A stretch of DNA of 64,000 bases from Pikeienuella litoralis (GCF_037646705.1 NZ_JBBHER010000002.1:186001-250000); one strand, 5' to 3'. Shown: positions 18,364-28,438, numbered from the stretch's first letter. The notes: generated by a model from the sequence alone, not told the origin. Translations and numbers: made by a program.

Positions 18364-19340
18364 TTGAGCCTGATCCTCGGGTCGAGCCAGAGATAGAGAA
18401 GATCGACGAGAAGGTTCACGAAGACGAAGATGAAGGAGACCAGAAGCACGCCGGCCTGAATGACCGGGTAGTCGCGCCGCATGATCGATTCCACCATCAA
18501 CCGCCCTATTCCCGGCCAGGCGAAAACGGTCTCGGTCACAACGGCGCCGCCGAGCAGCGCGCCGACTTCAAGGCCGACGAATGTGACCACGGAAATCAGC
18601 GAGTTCGGCAGGACGTGGCGCACGATGACGCCGCTACGGCTCATGCTCTTGGCCCGCGCGACCTTCACATAGGGTTTGCGCAGGTTCTCCATGATGTCGG
18701 TGCGGGTCAGCCTGGTGACGAGCGCCATCAGGAAGGTGCCAAGCGTGATCGCGGGCAGGATGATATGGCGCGCCCACTCCATCAGCGGCGCGCCGTCGCC
18801 CTGTAAGAGCGCCCGGAACGCCTCCGTGATGGCGGGGCCTCGCCCCATCGACGGCAACCATTGCAGATGCACCGCAAAGAACAGGATCAGCATGACGCCG
18901 AGCCAGAAATTGGGCGTCGAAACGCCGAAGAGCGCGACAAAGTTCGCGCCATAGTCGAGCGGCGTCTTGCGCCAGACGGCTGAAACGACCCCCAGAAGCA
19001 CCGCGAGGGGCACGAACACGATCGCCGAGACAAGCGTGAGTTCGATCGTGTTGGGCAGGCGCTCGGCCAGCATGTCGAACGTCGGCTGACCGACGAACCA
19101 GGAGGTGCCGAAGTCGCCCGACAGGAGGTTGCCCATGTAGCGCAGGTAGCGCTCGTGCATCGGCAGATCGAGGCCGAGCGATTGACGGACGAGCTGAAAC
19201 TGCTCGTCCGTCGCGTTTTCTCCCACGAGATTCACCGCCGGATCGCCGGGCGCGAAATTGAGGATCACGAAGACCAGCGTCGCAGCGCCCCATATCACGA
19301 CAATCGCGTGCATGAGGCGCCGCAGGATGTAGGCGGTCAT
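18360..19340 (-). CDS. ABC transporter permease, DppB/OppB type
   Basis: Inner-membrane permease partner of the downstream OppC-type protein. The 326-residue protein starts with the classical MTAYILRRLMHAIVVIWGAAT and FAPGDPA region, has six predicted helices and the EAA loop (KVARAKSMSRSGVIVRHVLPNSL). It lies 7 bases after the binding-protein gene and overlaps the OppC-type gene. Confidence 0.93.
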   Translation of the reverse strand: MTAYILRRLMHAIVVIWGAATLVFVILNFAPGDPAVNLVGENATDEQFQLVRQSLGLDLPMHERYLRYMGNLLSGDFGTSWFVGQPTFDMLAERLPNTIELTLVSAIVFVPLAVLLGVVSAVWRKTPLDYGANFVALFGVSTPNFWLGVMLILFFAVHLQWLPSMGRGPAITEAFRALLQGDGAPLMEWARHIILPAITLGTFLMALVTRLTRTDIMENLRKPYVKVARAKSMSRSGVIVRHVLPNSLISVVTFVGLEVGALLGGAVVTETVFAWPGIGRLMVESIMRRDYPVIQAGVLLVSFIFVFVNLLVDLLYLWLDPRIRLK

Positions 19341-19347
19341 CTGATGA

Positions 19348-20913
19348 TCAGGCCGGCTTCACATAGTGGAGCGGGATCATCTCGTCCGGTCGCGCCCGCC
19401 ACGTGTGGTTCGTGGATATCCCGTAGGTGTTGGCCTGCAGGTACATGAAGATCCACGGCGCCTCCTCATATGCGATTCTGCACGCTTCCTGGTAGATCTC
19501 CGCCCTTTCCTGCTGGTCCGCGGTGCTGCGGCCGGCTTCGATGAGCTTTCCGACCTCGGGCATGTGGTTGCAGGAGAAGGCGCCTTCGTGGAGCAGGGTG
19601 CCGATATAGCTGTCGGCGTCGAAGGTGCTGTTGCCGCCCCATGACAGCATGTAGATCGGGCCCGCCTTCCGGCTGGTGATCCGGGTGGCGAGGGTGCCGG
19701 CGTCGTAGACGCGCAGCTCCGCCTTGATGCCGACCTCCTTCAGAAAGTTCGCGAGCGCCTCGGTCACCGCGGTGCCTGCGATGAGCCATCCGGGATTGAC
19801 CTCGATCGTGGTGGTGAAGCCGTCGGGGTAGCCGGCCTCCTTCAGAAGCGCCTTCGCCTTTTCGGGGTCGTAGGGATAGGGCTCGAGGGAGGGATCATGC
19901 CCGGGGACGGTCGAGGGAAGGACGCTCGCCATCGTCTCGCCGGTTCCCTGAAGATAGACCTCGTTCAGAAGCGCGGCGTCCACGGCGTAGTTGAGAGCCT
20001 GCCGCACGCGCTTGTCGCCCATCGGCTCCATGTCGTAATTCAGGCCGGCGAGCACGATGCGGTTGCCGATGCTGGTTGAAACCATCGTGCCGTCGCGCGA
20101 ATTGATGCGCTCGAAGTCCTCCATCACCGGCCGCGGCGCGATGTGCAGGTCGCCCGCCAGAAGCGCTGCGATGCGCGTCGCGTCTTCCTCGACCACCGTG
20201 GCCTTGACGCTGCGGATGACGGGCATCTCGCCCCAATAGTCGTCGTTGCGCTCGACCCGCAACACGTCGTCGGGCTTGAACTCGACCAGCCGGAACGCGC
20301 CGGATCCGACGGGGTTCAAGGCCAGGTGCTGCTTGTCGTGGGAGCTGTAGTATTCCGGCGCCATGATCGAGAGGGTCGGCATGAAGGCCGGCAGCATCGG
20401 GAATGGCGACCTGCAGACGAAGTCGACCGTGTATTGATCGACGACCTTCGCCTCCACCACCTCCGAGAAGGATTGGCGATACGGGGAGCCGGTCTCCTCG
20501 GCCAGCCGCCGGTCGACGGAAAACTTGACGGCGTGAGCGTCGAGCGCTTCGCCATTATGGAACTTGCCGCCCTCGCGCAGATGAAAGCGCCAGGTGTTGT
20601 CGCCGATGAAGCGGTATTCATGAGCGAGATAAGGTTTGAGCTCGTTCGTCTCCCCGTCGCGGAAAACCAGAGGATCGAACAACCAGTTCTGCGCGACGAT
20701 GCAGGTGCGGATATTGGTCTGCTCGGGATCGAGATTCGGCATGCCGCTCCAGATGCCGATGCGGAACTCGTCGAAGCCGGTTTCCGCCGCGAAGGCCGGC
20801 CGCGTCGAGAAACCTGGGAGCGCGGCCGCCGCGGCGACCGCGCCGCCGGCGCCGGCGTATTTGAGAACCTCGCGACGAGACGGAATGAGGGGAGAGTTCT
20901 TGGGTTTAGACAT
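19348..20913 (-). CDS. ABC transporter substrate-binding protein, family 5, Tat-exported
   Basis: Periplasmic solute-binding protein (SBP_bac_5) of 521 residues. The N-terminus has a twin-arginine motif (SRREVLKYAG) followed by an Ala-rich hydrophobic stretch and an AFA cleavage site, so export is probably by Tat. Family landmarks are GMPNLDPEQTN, WRFHLREGGKFHNGEALDAHAVKFSVDR and the late YPYDPEKAKALLKEAGYPDGF. The ligand could be a peptide, a glutathione-like compound or another amino-acid derivative; the sequence does not decide this. Confidence 0.93.
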   Translation of the reverse strand: MSKPKNSPLIPSRREVLKYAGAGGAVAAAAALPGFSTRPAFAAETGFDEFRIGIWSGMPNLDPEQTNIRTCIVAQNWLFDPLVFRDGETNELKPYLAHEYRFIGDNTWRFHLREGGKFHNGEALDAHAVKFSVDRRLAEETGSPYRQSFSEVVEAKVVDQYTVDFVCRSPFPMLPAFMPTLSIMAPEYYSSHDKQHLALNPVGSGAFRLVEFKPDDVLRVERNDDYWGEMPVIRSVKATVVEEDATRIAALLAGDLHIAPRPVMEDFERINSRDGTMVSTSIGNRIVLAGLNYDMEPMGDKRVRQALNYAVDAALLNEVYLQGTGETMASVLPSTVPGHDPSLEPYPYDPEKAKALLKEAGYPDGFTTTIEVNPGWLIAGTAVTEALANFLKEVGIKAELRVYDAGTLATRITSRKAGPIYMLSWGGNSTFDADSYIGTLLHEGAFSCNHMPEVGKLIEAGRSTADQQERAEIYQEACRIAYEEAPWIFMYLQANTYGISTNHTWRARPDEMIPLHYVKPA

Positions 20914-20943
20914 GCTCTTGAGCTCCTGTCTTCGGTGTGGTCG

Positions 20944-21714
20944 TCAGCGAATGGCTTTCGGCGCGGACTGCGCCGCGCGGATCGCGCCGTGGCTGGGCGT
21001 GAGGTTGCGCCGTCGGTTCTCAAGCCGCTCCGAGCGGGCGGCTTCGAGCGTGGCCGCATCGAAGGCGCCATGCTCTCCCGCGACGCCGGGAAAATGGCGC
21101 GCGACAGGCAGAAAGTCATGGACGTGGACGCGCAAGAGCCGCTCCAGCTCGTCGAGCGGGGCGGCGTGATCGTCCGCCCTGATGTCGATGTCCGGATGGC
21201 CGGGGCGACCCCGGACCAGAAGCGCCGCCGATTGCCGCCCTCGGCAATCGCCGCCGACGCGTTCGCCGGCCTGCAGCGCCGCGATCAACCGTTCGCCGAA
21301 ACCGCCGGAGGCGCTCAGGAAGCCGTCCAGAGTCGCCTGCGCCACCTCCTCGCCCGCCAGTGTGTTGCCCGCGACGGAGACGCCCGGTCGCTGGACCCGG
21401 CCCGACCAGTAGGGGCAGCGCCCGCCGGTATGGCCGGCGGTGGCGCCGTCTTCCGCCAGGACATGAAGCTGGCGCACGTCCGCGCCAGGATCGCTATCCA
21501 ACAGGCGCTTGACGACCGCATCTGGGGTCTCGCCGTCCGAGAGAAGCCGAAGCGCGCGCGGGCCAAGGGCGCGGTTGACGATGGCCTGCGTCGCGACGGC
21601 GCCCACTCCCGCCTCGACATGCGGCACCATGGCGCCGACGGCGAAGAAACAGCTCGTGACCGCGCAGCCAAGCGCGCCTGTCTCGGGGTCCTTTGCAAGA
21701 ATTGACCAGGTCAT
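20944..21714 (-). CDS. DUF1028 family protein
   Basis: Uncharacterised 256-residue protein of the DUF1028 family, which has an Ntn-hydrolase-like fold. It keeps the N-terminal pattern MTWSILAKDPETGALGCAVTS, then AVATQAIVNRALGPRALRLL, and VAGNTLAGEEV plus GGDCRGRQSAALLV in the second half. It lies inside a peptide-type ABC importer operon, between oppF and the binding-protein gene, so it may hydrolyse or modify the imported compound. I cannot confirm an active-site nucleophile. Confidence 0.85.
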   Translation of the reverse strand: MTWSILAKDPETGALGCAVTSCFFAVGAMVPHVEAGVGAVATQAIVNRALGPRALRLLSDGETPDAVVKRLLDSDPGADVRQLHVLAEDGATAGHTGGRCPYWSGRVQRPGVSVAGNTLAGEEVAQATLDGFLSASGGFGERLIAALQAGERVGGDCRGRQSAALLVRGRPGHPDIDIRADDHAAPLDELERLLRVHVHDFLPVARHFPGVAGEHGAFDAATLEAARSERLENRRRNLTPSHGAIRAAQSAPKAIR

Positions 21715-21726
21715 CTACCGTCTCCT

Positions 21727-22725
21727 TCAGGCGAAATGGCAAGCGGCGGCGTGTCCGCCGCCAAGGTCGCGAAAGGCGGGAACCTCTTCGCGGCACCGAA
21801 GCTCGGCGCGAAAACAGCGCGTGTGGAACGGGCAACCGGAGGGTTGCTCGACAGCGCTTGGCAGCTCTCCCTCGAGCACGATCCGGCGCGGCCTGCTCTC
21901 GACGTCAGGGTCTGGAATGGCCGACATCAACGCCTGCGTGTAGGGATGGCTCGGCGACAGATAGACGTCGTCCGCGGGGCCGGTCTCGACGATACGGCCA
22001 AGATACATCACGATTATTCGATCGCTGATGTAGCGAACGACCGAAAGGTCGTGGGAGATGAACAGATAAGTCAGGCCGAACTCCTCGCGCAATTCGAGGA
22101 GGAGCGCGAGGATCTGAGCCTGCACGCTGACATCCAGCGCGGACACCGCCTCGTCAGCGACGATCAGCGCCGGGTTGAGCGCAAGCGCGCGGGCGATCCC
22201 GATCCGCTGGCGCTGGCCGCCGCTGAATTCGTGCGGGCGCCGCTCGCCGTGACGGGCGGTCAGCCCCACTCTCTCGAGGAGCCAGGCGACGCGCTCCGCC
22301 TGCTCCGCCGGCGTTCCGACCCCGAAGGCGCGAAGCGGCTCGGCGACGATGTCCGCCACCTTCATCCTCGGGTTGAGCGAGGAATACGGGTTCTGCAGCA
22401 CGATCTGCATATGTCGCCTGAGACGCCGGTTTTCCTTCGCGGGGAGACCGACGATGCTGCGGCCGCGAAAACGCACGTCGCCGCCATCGACCGCGAGCAG
22501 TTGCAGAATCGCCAGCCCGGCGGTCGACTTGCCGCATCCCGACTCGCCGACGATGCCGACCGTCTGCCCCTCGGCCACGTCGAAGCTGACGCCATCGACG
22601 GCGCGCAGCATCCGCCTGGGCTTGCCGCGCAGCGCGTCTGCAAGGCTCCGACGCATCGGATAATGCTTCTTGAGCCCATCGACCTCCAGAAGGGGCCGCG
22701 CATTGATCGCCGCGTCTTCAACCAT
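21727..22725 (-). CDS. ABC transporter ATP-binding protein, OppF/DppF type
   Basis: Cytosolic ATPase subunit of the importer. Starting at the ATG at 22725, which overlaps the end of the oppD-like gene by 8 bases, it has 332 residues. It shows Walker A GESGCGKST, Q-loop VLQNPYSSLNPRM, signature SGGQRQRIGIARAL, Walker B LIVADEAVSALD and a C-terminal oligopeptide domain with the Cys pattern CPFHTRC. The frame is open further upstream, but that part lies inside the preceding gene. Confidence 0.93.
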   Translation of the reverse strand: MVEDAAINARPLLEVDGLKKHYPMRRSLADALRGKPRRMLRAVDGVSFDVAEGQTVGIVGESGCGKSTAGLAILQLLAVDGGDVRFRGRSIVGLPAKENRRLRRHMQIVLQNPYSSLNPRMKVADIVAEPLRAFGVGTPAEQAERVAWLLERVGLTARHGERRPHEFSGGQRQRIGIARALALNPALIVADEAVSALDVSVQAQILALLLELREEFGLTYLFISHDLSVVRYISDRIIVMYLGRIVETGPADDVYLSPSHPYTQALMSAIPDPDVESRPRRIVLEGELPSAVEQPSGCPFHTRCFRAELRCREEVPAFRDLGGGHAAACHFA

Positions 22726-23740
22726 AGAGATGGCACCGAACACTGTCGCCGTCGTCCATCTCGACGGCGGGCGGCGCGACCTCGCGGCAGATCCGCATCG
22801 CGCGCGGGCAGCGGGCATGGTAGCGGCAGCCGGTCACGCGGCTCCCGGCCTCCGGAACGGCGCCGGGGATCGACTTGAGTTCGCCGCGGCGGGTCGTGCG
22901 TCGTGGAATGGAATCGAGCAGGCCGACCGTGTAGGGGTGGCGGGGGCGACGAAACAGCCTGTTGGCCTGTATCTGCTCGACGATCTGCCCCGCATACATC
23001 ACGGCGACCCGGTCGCAGGTCTCGGCGACGACCCCGAGATCATGGGTGATCAGGATGATGGCCATGTCGCGCTCGTTTCGCAGCCGCACGAGCAATTCCA
23101 GAATCTGGGCCTGAATGGTCACGTCGAGCGCGGTGGTCGGCTCATCCGCGATCAGAAGCGAGGGATCGCACGCCAGGCTCATCGCGATCATAACACGCTG
23201 CTGCATGCCGCCGGAGAGCTGGTGCGGATATTCGCGCACCCTCTCCTCCGGATCCTGGAGGTTGACCGCGCGAAGTCCCGCCAGAATGCGTTCGCGCACC
23301 GCGGCGTCGCTCGCGCGCCCTGTCCCGACACGCCGCCAGTGCAGACGGACCGCTTCCGCCAGTTGGCCGCCGATCTTTCGAACAGGGTTGAGCGACGCCA
23401 TCGGGTCTTGCCAGATCATCGAGATATCGCCGCCCCGATACGGCCGCATTCGCCGCTCGCTCAGCGAGAGCAGGTCCGTGCCCCTGAGCTCGATGCTGCC
23501 GCCGGCGATCTCGCCTGGCGGGTCGATCAGGCGCAGCAGGGATGTGGCGGTCACCGACTTGCCGCTGCCGGATTCGCCTACGAGCCCCAGAATCTCCCCA
23601 GGCTTCACGTTGAAGCTTACGGCGTCGACCGCCGTATGATGCCCGCCGGGAATCGGAAATCTGACGACCAGATCCCTGACGCGGAGAAGGGCGTCGGAAC
23701 CGGCGCTCGGGGGCCCACTGCGGCTCGAATCTGGAGTCAT
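22718..23740 (-). CDS. ABC transporter ATP-binding protein, OppD/DppD type
   Basis: First gene of the importer operon; cytosolic ATPase of 340 residues. Motifs: Walker A GESGSGKSVT, Q-loop IWQDPMASLNPVR, signature SGGMQQRVMIAMSL, Walker B LLIADEPTTALD and a C-terminal oligopeptide domain ending RYHARCPRAM. The first 20 residues are a non-conserved Ser/Pro-rich leader, so the true start could be slightly downstream. Confidence 0.93.
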   Translation of the reverse strand: MTPDSSRSGPPSAGSDALLRVRDLVVRFPIPGGHHTAVDAVSFNVKPGEILGLVGESGSGKSVTATSLLRLIDPPGEIAGGSIELRGTDLLSLSERRMRPYRGGDISMIWQDPMASLNPVRKIGGQLAEAVRLHWRRVGTGRASDAAVRERILAGLRAVNLQDPEERVREYPHQLSGGMQQRVMIAMSLACDPSLLIADEPTTALDVTIQAQILELLVRLRNERDMAIILITHDLGVVAETCDRVAVMYAGQIVEQIQANRLFRRPRHPYTVGLLDSIPRRTTRRGELKSIPGAVPEAGSRVTGCRYHARCPRAMRICREVAPPAVEMDDGDSVRCHLYG

Positions 23741-24143
23741 TGTGGAGGAAGCCTCAGCGAAAGGTGACTATATTTTGGTAAACATTGTTGACTGATATGT
23801 CAATCTGAGCGCGGACCGCGTTTCACGATGATCTCACCGCCCCGCCGCATGACTGAACGCTCCGACGCCGCTCAGGGCTTTGATGTTTCGTGTTGAGGCG
23901 AAGTGTTGAGCGTATTTTCACATGGGTCGGAAGTCGCCGCGGTTCGTCCGCAAATCGGGAGACCGGAATCGAGAGATCAGCCGCCTGAGCCTGCTTCGCC
24001 GGCATCCGCTTCATGCCGCGGAGGATTGTAAAGTATTGCCAGGTAAAGTGGATTTTTGACCCGGCTCTGAGCCTGGCGAATGGGAATAGGATGAGGCATG
24101 GGGTACATGACTCATTGGTTTCGCACACGGAAAGTTATGAATC
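23741..24143. promoter_or_regulatory. Divergent intergenic region with palindromic operator candidate
   Basis: No gene is convincing in this 403-base gap between the ABC operon and the MFS gene. About 50 bases upstream of the oppD-like start lies a perfect 16-base palindrome, TTGAC-TGATAT-GTCAA (23788-23803), in a locally AT-rich patch. Its size and position suit a binding site for a dimeric repressor such as a GntR-type protein, but no regulator gene is adjacent. The remainder shows nothing I can name. Confidence 0.4.
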
Positions 24144-25646
24144 ATGGTTTCGTCGGATGCGAGCGCGAATATTTCCACAGGGTTGGACGCGGATCCGGAG
24201 ACGGATCCGGTAAGGTGGCGCATCCTTTTCGTGCTGTTGGTCTCGATTTTCATGACGCTGGTTGGCGTCAGCATCGTGAACGTGGCCTTGCCCTCGATCC
24301 GGCTGGGCCTCGGCGCGTCGCAATCCGATCTGCAATGGGTGCTGTCGGGCTACGCGCTGACCTTCGGCGTCGTTCTGGTGGCCGCCGGGCGGGCCGGGGA
24401 CATCATGGGCCGTGGCGGGCTGTTCCTTGTCGGCGCGGGCGTCTTCACCGCTGCTTCGGTCGCGGCTGGTCTGGCGCCTGACGCCACATGGCTCAATATC
24501 GCCCGGTTTGTGCAGGGGATCGGCTCGGGATTGCTGAACCCGCAGGGGCTCGGGATGATCCAGCACTATTTTCGGGGCGAAGCGCGCGGGCGCGCTTTCG
24601 GGTATTTCGGCGCGGCTGTCGGGTTTTCGGTGGCGGTCGGCCCCGTCCTCGGCGGCTTTCTGATCGAGCTTGGCGGACCCGAACTGGGGTGGCGGTTGAC
24701 GTTTCTCGTGAATGTCCCGATTGGCGCCACGGCCATCGTCCTGGGGTTGTTGTGGTTTCCGCGCCCCCTGATCAAGCGCCTGCCTCGAATGGGAAGCGGT
24801 CTGCGTTCGCTCGACCCGGTGGGCGCGCTTCTCCTGGGGCTGGCCGTGCTGGCGATCCTGTTCCCGTTTGTCGAAGGGGGCGGCGACGCGGCTCTCTGGC
24901 TGCTGCTGCCGCTCGGTTTCCTGCTGGTTCGCCTCTGGGTCGGATGGGAGCGGCGCTATGTCCGTCTGGGCCTGAGCCCGATGGTCGATCTCAAGATCTT
25001 CTCGACCGGCAGCTACACCAACGGCATCACGATCATGGCGCTCTATTTCATGGGGATGACCAGCATCTGGGTGCTGGTCGCGCTCTATGTGCAGGAGGGC
25101 GGTGGAAAAACGGCGCTGCAATCCGGGACCTTCGGAATTCCGGCCGCCCTGCTTTCGGCCTATGCGGCCTATTGGGCCGGAAGCCGGGTCTCGCGGCTTG
25201 GCCGCAAGCTGGTCATTGGCGGCCTTCTTCTGGCGCTGCTCGGCCTCGGGCTGAGCATTGTCGTGGTCATCATGCACGAGGCGGGCCGTGTGAGCGTCTG
25301 GTGGCTCATGGTTTCGTTGTCCTTCGTCGGGCTGGCGCAGGGGATGGTCATCAGTCCCAACCAGACGCTGACGCTCGAGGATGTGCCGCTCGATTATGCG
25401 GGGAGTTCGGGGGCCATCATGCAGACCGGCCAGCGTATCGGCACGGCTGTTGGAATCGCGATTATCACCGCGGCGACGTTTTTCTCGCTCGCGGCGGCGT
25501 CGTGGTCGGCGGCGATGATTGTCGGGTTCGGGCTGATTTCATTCGTGATTTTTCTGGCGCTTCTCGTTTCGGTCAAGGATCTGCGCGAGCGCGCCATCCG
25601 TCATCAACCTCCGCTTCTCCGTGATCCGCCCCTTCATGGAGAGTGA
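24144..25646 (+). CDS. MFS transporter, DHA2 (EmrB/QacA) type
   Basis: Proton-coupled drug/metabolite exporter of 500 residues with about 14 predicted helices. After a polar N-terminus comes ILFVLLVSIFMTLVGVSIVN, the motif-A region AGRAGDIMGRGGLFLVGAGVF and FVQGIGSGLLNPQGLGMI, all typical of DHA2. GGAAAG lies upstream of the ATG. It is monocistronic and converges on the YhaN-like gene. Substrate unknown. Confidence 0.9.
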   Translation: MVSSDASANISTGLDADPETDPVRWRILFVLLVSIFMTLVGVSIVNVALPSIRLGLGASQSDLQWVLSGYALTFGVVLVAAGRAGDIMGRGGLFLVGAGVFTAASVAAGLAPDATWLNIARFVQGIGSGLLNPQGLGMIQHYFRGEARGRAFGYFGAAVGFSVAVGPVLGGFLIELGGPELGWRLTFLVNVPIGATAIVLGLLWFPRPLIKRLPRMGSGLRSLDPVGALLLGLAVLAILFPFVEGGGDAALWLLLPLGFLLVRLWVGWERRYVRLGLSPMVDLKIFSTGSYTNGITIMALYFMGMTSIWVLVALYVQEGGGKTALQSGTFGIPAALLSAYAAYWAGSRVSRLGRKLVIGGLLLALLGLGLSIVVVIMHEAGRVSVWWLMVSLSFVGLAQGMVISPNQTLTLEDVPLDYAGSSGAIMQTGQRIGTAVGIAIITAATFFSLAAASWSAAMIVGFGLISFVIFLALLVSVKDLRERAIRHQPPLLRDPPLHGE

Positions 25647-25795
25647 GGCGGCGGCCTGAGCCGCACGGGCGCTCCGGAGACGGCTCCGCAGCCATTCTTG
25701 TTTGCTCCCGCGCCGCACGGAATTTTCCGCCGCCTCGGCGGGCGGGAGGCGCCCGATGACGCGCTGCGGCGAGAGCCCGCCCGTGACCGCCGGCC

Positions 25796-28438
25796 TCAGG
25801 GCTCCGGGCTCCAGTCGATCATCCGCAGCCCTTGGCCGCCCAGCGCCTGAAATGCGCGTTGGCGGCAGGTGAAGACGATGATCTGCAGGTCGCGCGCCTG
25901 CCGGTGCAGCGCGTCGAACATCTTCTCGATCCGGTCATCGTCCGAATAGACGAGCGCGTCGTCCAGGATCACCGGAACCGGCGCGCCGTTCCGCGCGAGA
26001 AGCCGGGCGAAGGCGAGGCGAGTGAGGACCGTCAGCTGCTCACGCATGCCGCCGCTAAGATCGCCGACGTCTTCCGCCTGGCCCTTCCGCTCCAGAGATT
26101 GCGGCAGAAGGCTCGCGTCGTCGAACGTGATCGACGCCTCCTCCAGCAAAAGCGCGAGCAGCGGCTTGAGCTCGGCCATCACCGGGCCGAAATACTGATC
26201 TCGCGCCGCGCTCCGCGCTTCGGTCAGCGCGCGCCGCAGCCGCGTCAACGCGGCGACCTCGGCTTCGAAGAGGCGCACGCGCTCCTCCGCCGCCTGGCGG
26301 CGGCCCCTGATCTCTTCGTAGACCTCCTCCACGGCGTCTTCGGACCGCGTCCGTATCCGGCCGGACAGGCCCTCGATCTCGACGCGGAGGGCCTGAGATT
26401 CCGCATGCGTCCGCTCGACGACGGAAGCCGCGCGCCTCGCGGCGGCCGCGGCGCTCTCGAGATCGGGAGCGGCCGCGCGCAGCGCCGCCGCCTGCGCGGT
26501 CTCCGCCTCCACGGCGCGCGCCGCGCCGCGCGCGGCTTCGCGGCGCGTCTCCAGTTCCTGCTCCCGCATGTCGGCGGGGCCCAGAACGGCGTCGGTCCTG
26601 TCGATCTCCGCCCGCGCCGCCTTGAGCGCCGCCTCGATGCGGATACAGGCCTCGCTCGCGGTGACGCGCGCCGCGGTCGCCGCGTCCTTCGCGGCCTGAG
26701 CGCCGGCGAGCGTCGCCGCCGCTTCATCCAGTTCTCGCGCGAGCGCGTCAGGGTCTCCGGCCTCCGGATCGACCGCCTCCGCCTTCTTCGACATTCGCCC
26801 GACCTCGGCCCGCAGGGCCTCCAGACCCTCGGGCGCCCGGACGCGAAGCTCGTCCCGGGCCGCCTTCACCGCCTCCGCCTTCACCGCCGCGAGCTGCTGT
26901 CGCTTGCGCAGGGCGGAGAGGCTTTCGACATCGAGCAGTTCGAGGAGATCGGCGTGGTCGCGCTCCGCTTTGACGAGCGCGCTCACTGCGGCTCCGGCGT
27001 CTTCGCCCCCGCCGGGAGAGACGATCATGGACCCGATCCCCGCCATCTCCAGCGTGACCGGGCCGGTCAGGACGCGTCGTGCGCCGCCGGCGAGCGGCGC
27101 GCCGCCCTCCAGCACGCGCCCCTCCCCGCCTTTCTCATAGGCGATCTCGATCACGGCCGCTTTCGCTTCGGCGGCGGCGCGAAGCGCGCCGATCCGGCGC
27201 TCGAGGCTCTCCAGAGCGTCGATGTCTTCGGGGCGCGCCTTCAGCGCCTCGAAGGCGGCCGTCTCCTCTTCGACGCGGCGGCGCGCCTCCTCGGCGTGTT
27301 TCAGGTTCTCTTTCAGCGCCTTCAAATTGATCGTGGCCTCGGCGGCGAGAGACGCCTTCTGCGCGGTCGCGTATGCGGCGCGCGTCCTCCCGGCGGCCTT
27401 TTCGGCGGCGGCTTGCTCCGCGGCGGCTTGCTCTTCCGATCTCCGCGCGGCGTCCAGCCGGGCGACGGCTTCCGCGTGCGCGCGCTCCAGCCGGGAGACG
27501 GCCGCGGCCTGATCCGCCGCAGCCGCCAGCGCGGCGCGGTAGGTCTCGAGCGCGCCATGCGCGGCGTCATGCCGGGCCGCCGCAAGCTGCGATGATTTTT
27601 CGGCTTCGGAGAGCTTCGACGCGTGGGCCTCCGCGGCTGTCAACGCGGCCGCCGCGCGGTCCATCTCCATCTTCTGCGCCGCCAGCGTCTCCGGGTCGGT
27701 CAACCGCTTGAGGCGCTCGCGCTTGGCGCGGCGTTCATCGAGCGCGCTCCTGAGGTTTTCGACATCGAGACGCAGCGCGTCCTCCTCGCCCGAAAGCCTG
27801 GCGGCCTCGTCGATCGCGGCCGCGTAGGGGCCGCCGGCCTTCGGCCGCCCGGTGTTGGTCACGAGGCGCCCAAGCTCCTCGCCGGATCGGTCAAGCGCGC
27901 GCATCATCCGGCGCCCGCCGGTGAGGGCCTCCACCTCGCCGCCCGCGACCGACGTCAGAACATCCTCGCGGGCTCGGCGTTCGGCGTCCTGCTCGCCTCT
28001 CGTCCCGCCCCCCATCTCGGTGACGCCCTGCCGGACCCAGAGCAGACCCGCCGGGCCGCCGGCGCCGCCGGCGACGAGCGCGTCGATCCAGCGTTCCGCT
28101 TCGTCCGCCTGCGCGATCAGCCGGTTGGCCGAGAGATCGGTCACCGCCGCGCGTTTGCCCGCGTAATATTGCTTTCGCAGGCGAAAAAGCCCCGCGTCCG
28201 TCTCCACGTCCGCCTCGATCACCGGACTGCCGCCGCTATAGGGGCGAAGCTGGCGCACTGCGGCCGCGGTGCTGGTGTGCGCCTGAAAGAAGAGCGCGTG
28301 CAGCGCATCGAAACTTGTCGATTTGCCGTGCTCGTTCGGCGCGGTGAGCACGTTCACGCCGTCGCCGATCTCCTCCATGGCGACGCCGCGGCCGGCGAAG
28401 CGGCGCACATTCCAGAGCCTGAGCGCCCTGAGCTTCAC
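25796..28438 (-). CDS. YhaN/SbcC-like AAA ATPase with long coiled coil
   Basis: Rad50/SbcC-like ATPase expected to act with the adjacent SbcD-like nuclease on DNA ends. The GTG at 28438 overlaps the nuclease stop (GTGA) and gives 880 residues; the longer open frame upstream is only a shadow. The N-terminus KLRALRLWNVRRFAG leads to Walker A APNEHGKSTSF. The middle (about 190-760) is Ala/Glu/Arg-rich coiled coil without an obvious zinc-hook CxxC. The C-terminus has the signature LSGGMREQLTVLTRLAFARLL and Walker B VILDDALVYSDDDRIEKMF, the YhaN form. Confidence 0.85.
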   Translation of the reverse strand: MKLRALRLWNVRRFAGRGVAMEEIGDGVNVLTAPNEHGKSTSFDALHALFFQAHTSTAAAVRQLRPYSGGSPVIEADVETDAGLFRLRKQYYAGKRAAVTDLSANRLIAQADEAERWIDALVAGGAGGPAGLLWVRQGVTEMGGGTRGEQDAERRAREDVLTSVAGGEVEALTGGRRMMRALDRSGEELGRLVTNTGRPKAGGPYAAAIDEAARLSGEEDALRLDVENLRSALDERRAKRERLKRLTDPETLAAQKMEMDRAAAALTAAEAHASKLSEAEKSSQLAAARHDAAHGALETYRAALAAAADQAAAVSRLERAHAEAVARLDAARRSEEQAAAEQAAAEKAAGRTRAAYATAQKASLAAEATINLKALKENLKHAEEARRRVEEETAAFEALKARPEDIDALESLERRIGALRAAAEAKAAVIEIAYEKGGEGRVLEGGAPLAGGARRVLTGPVTLEMAGIGSMIVSPGGGEDAGAAVSALVKAERDHADLLELLDVESLSALRKRQQLAAVKAEAVKAARDELRVRAPEGLEALRAEVGRMSKKAEAVDPEAGDPDALARELDEAAATLAGAQAAKDAATAARVTASEACIRIEAALKAARAEIDRTDAVLGPADMREQELETRREAARGAARAVEAETAQAAALRAAAPDLESAAAAARRAASVVERTHAESQALRVEIEGLSGRIRTRSEDAVEEVYEEIRGRRQAAEERVRLFEAEVAALTRLRRALTEARSAARDQYFGPVMAELKPLLALLLEEASITFDDASLLPQSLERKGQAEDVGDLSGGMREQLTVLTRLAFARLLARNGAPVPVILDDALVYSDDDRIEKMFDALHRQARDLQIIVFTCRQRAFQALGGQGLRMIDWSPEP

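Noticed and set aside
23823..24128. Minus-strand open frame of 101 codons in the gap before the MFS gene
   Set aside because: Composition and lack of motifs suggest chance; it lies in the likely promoter region.
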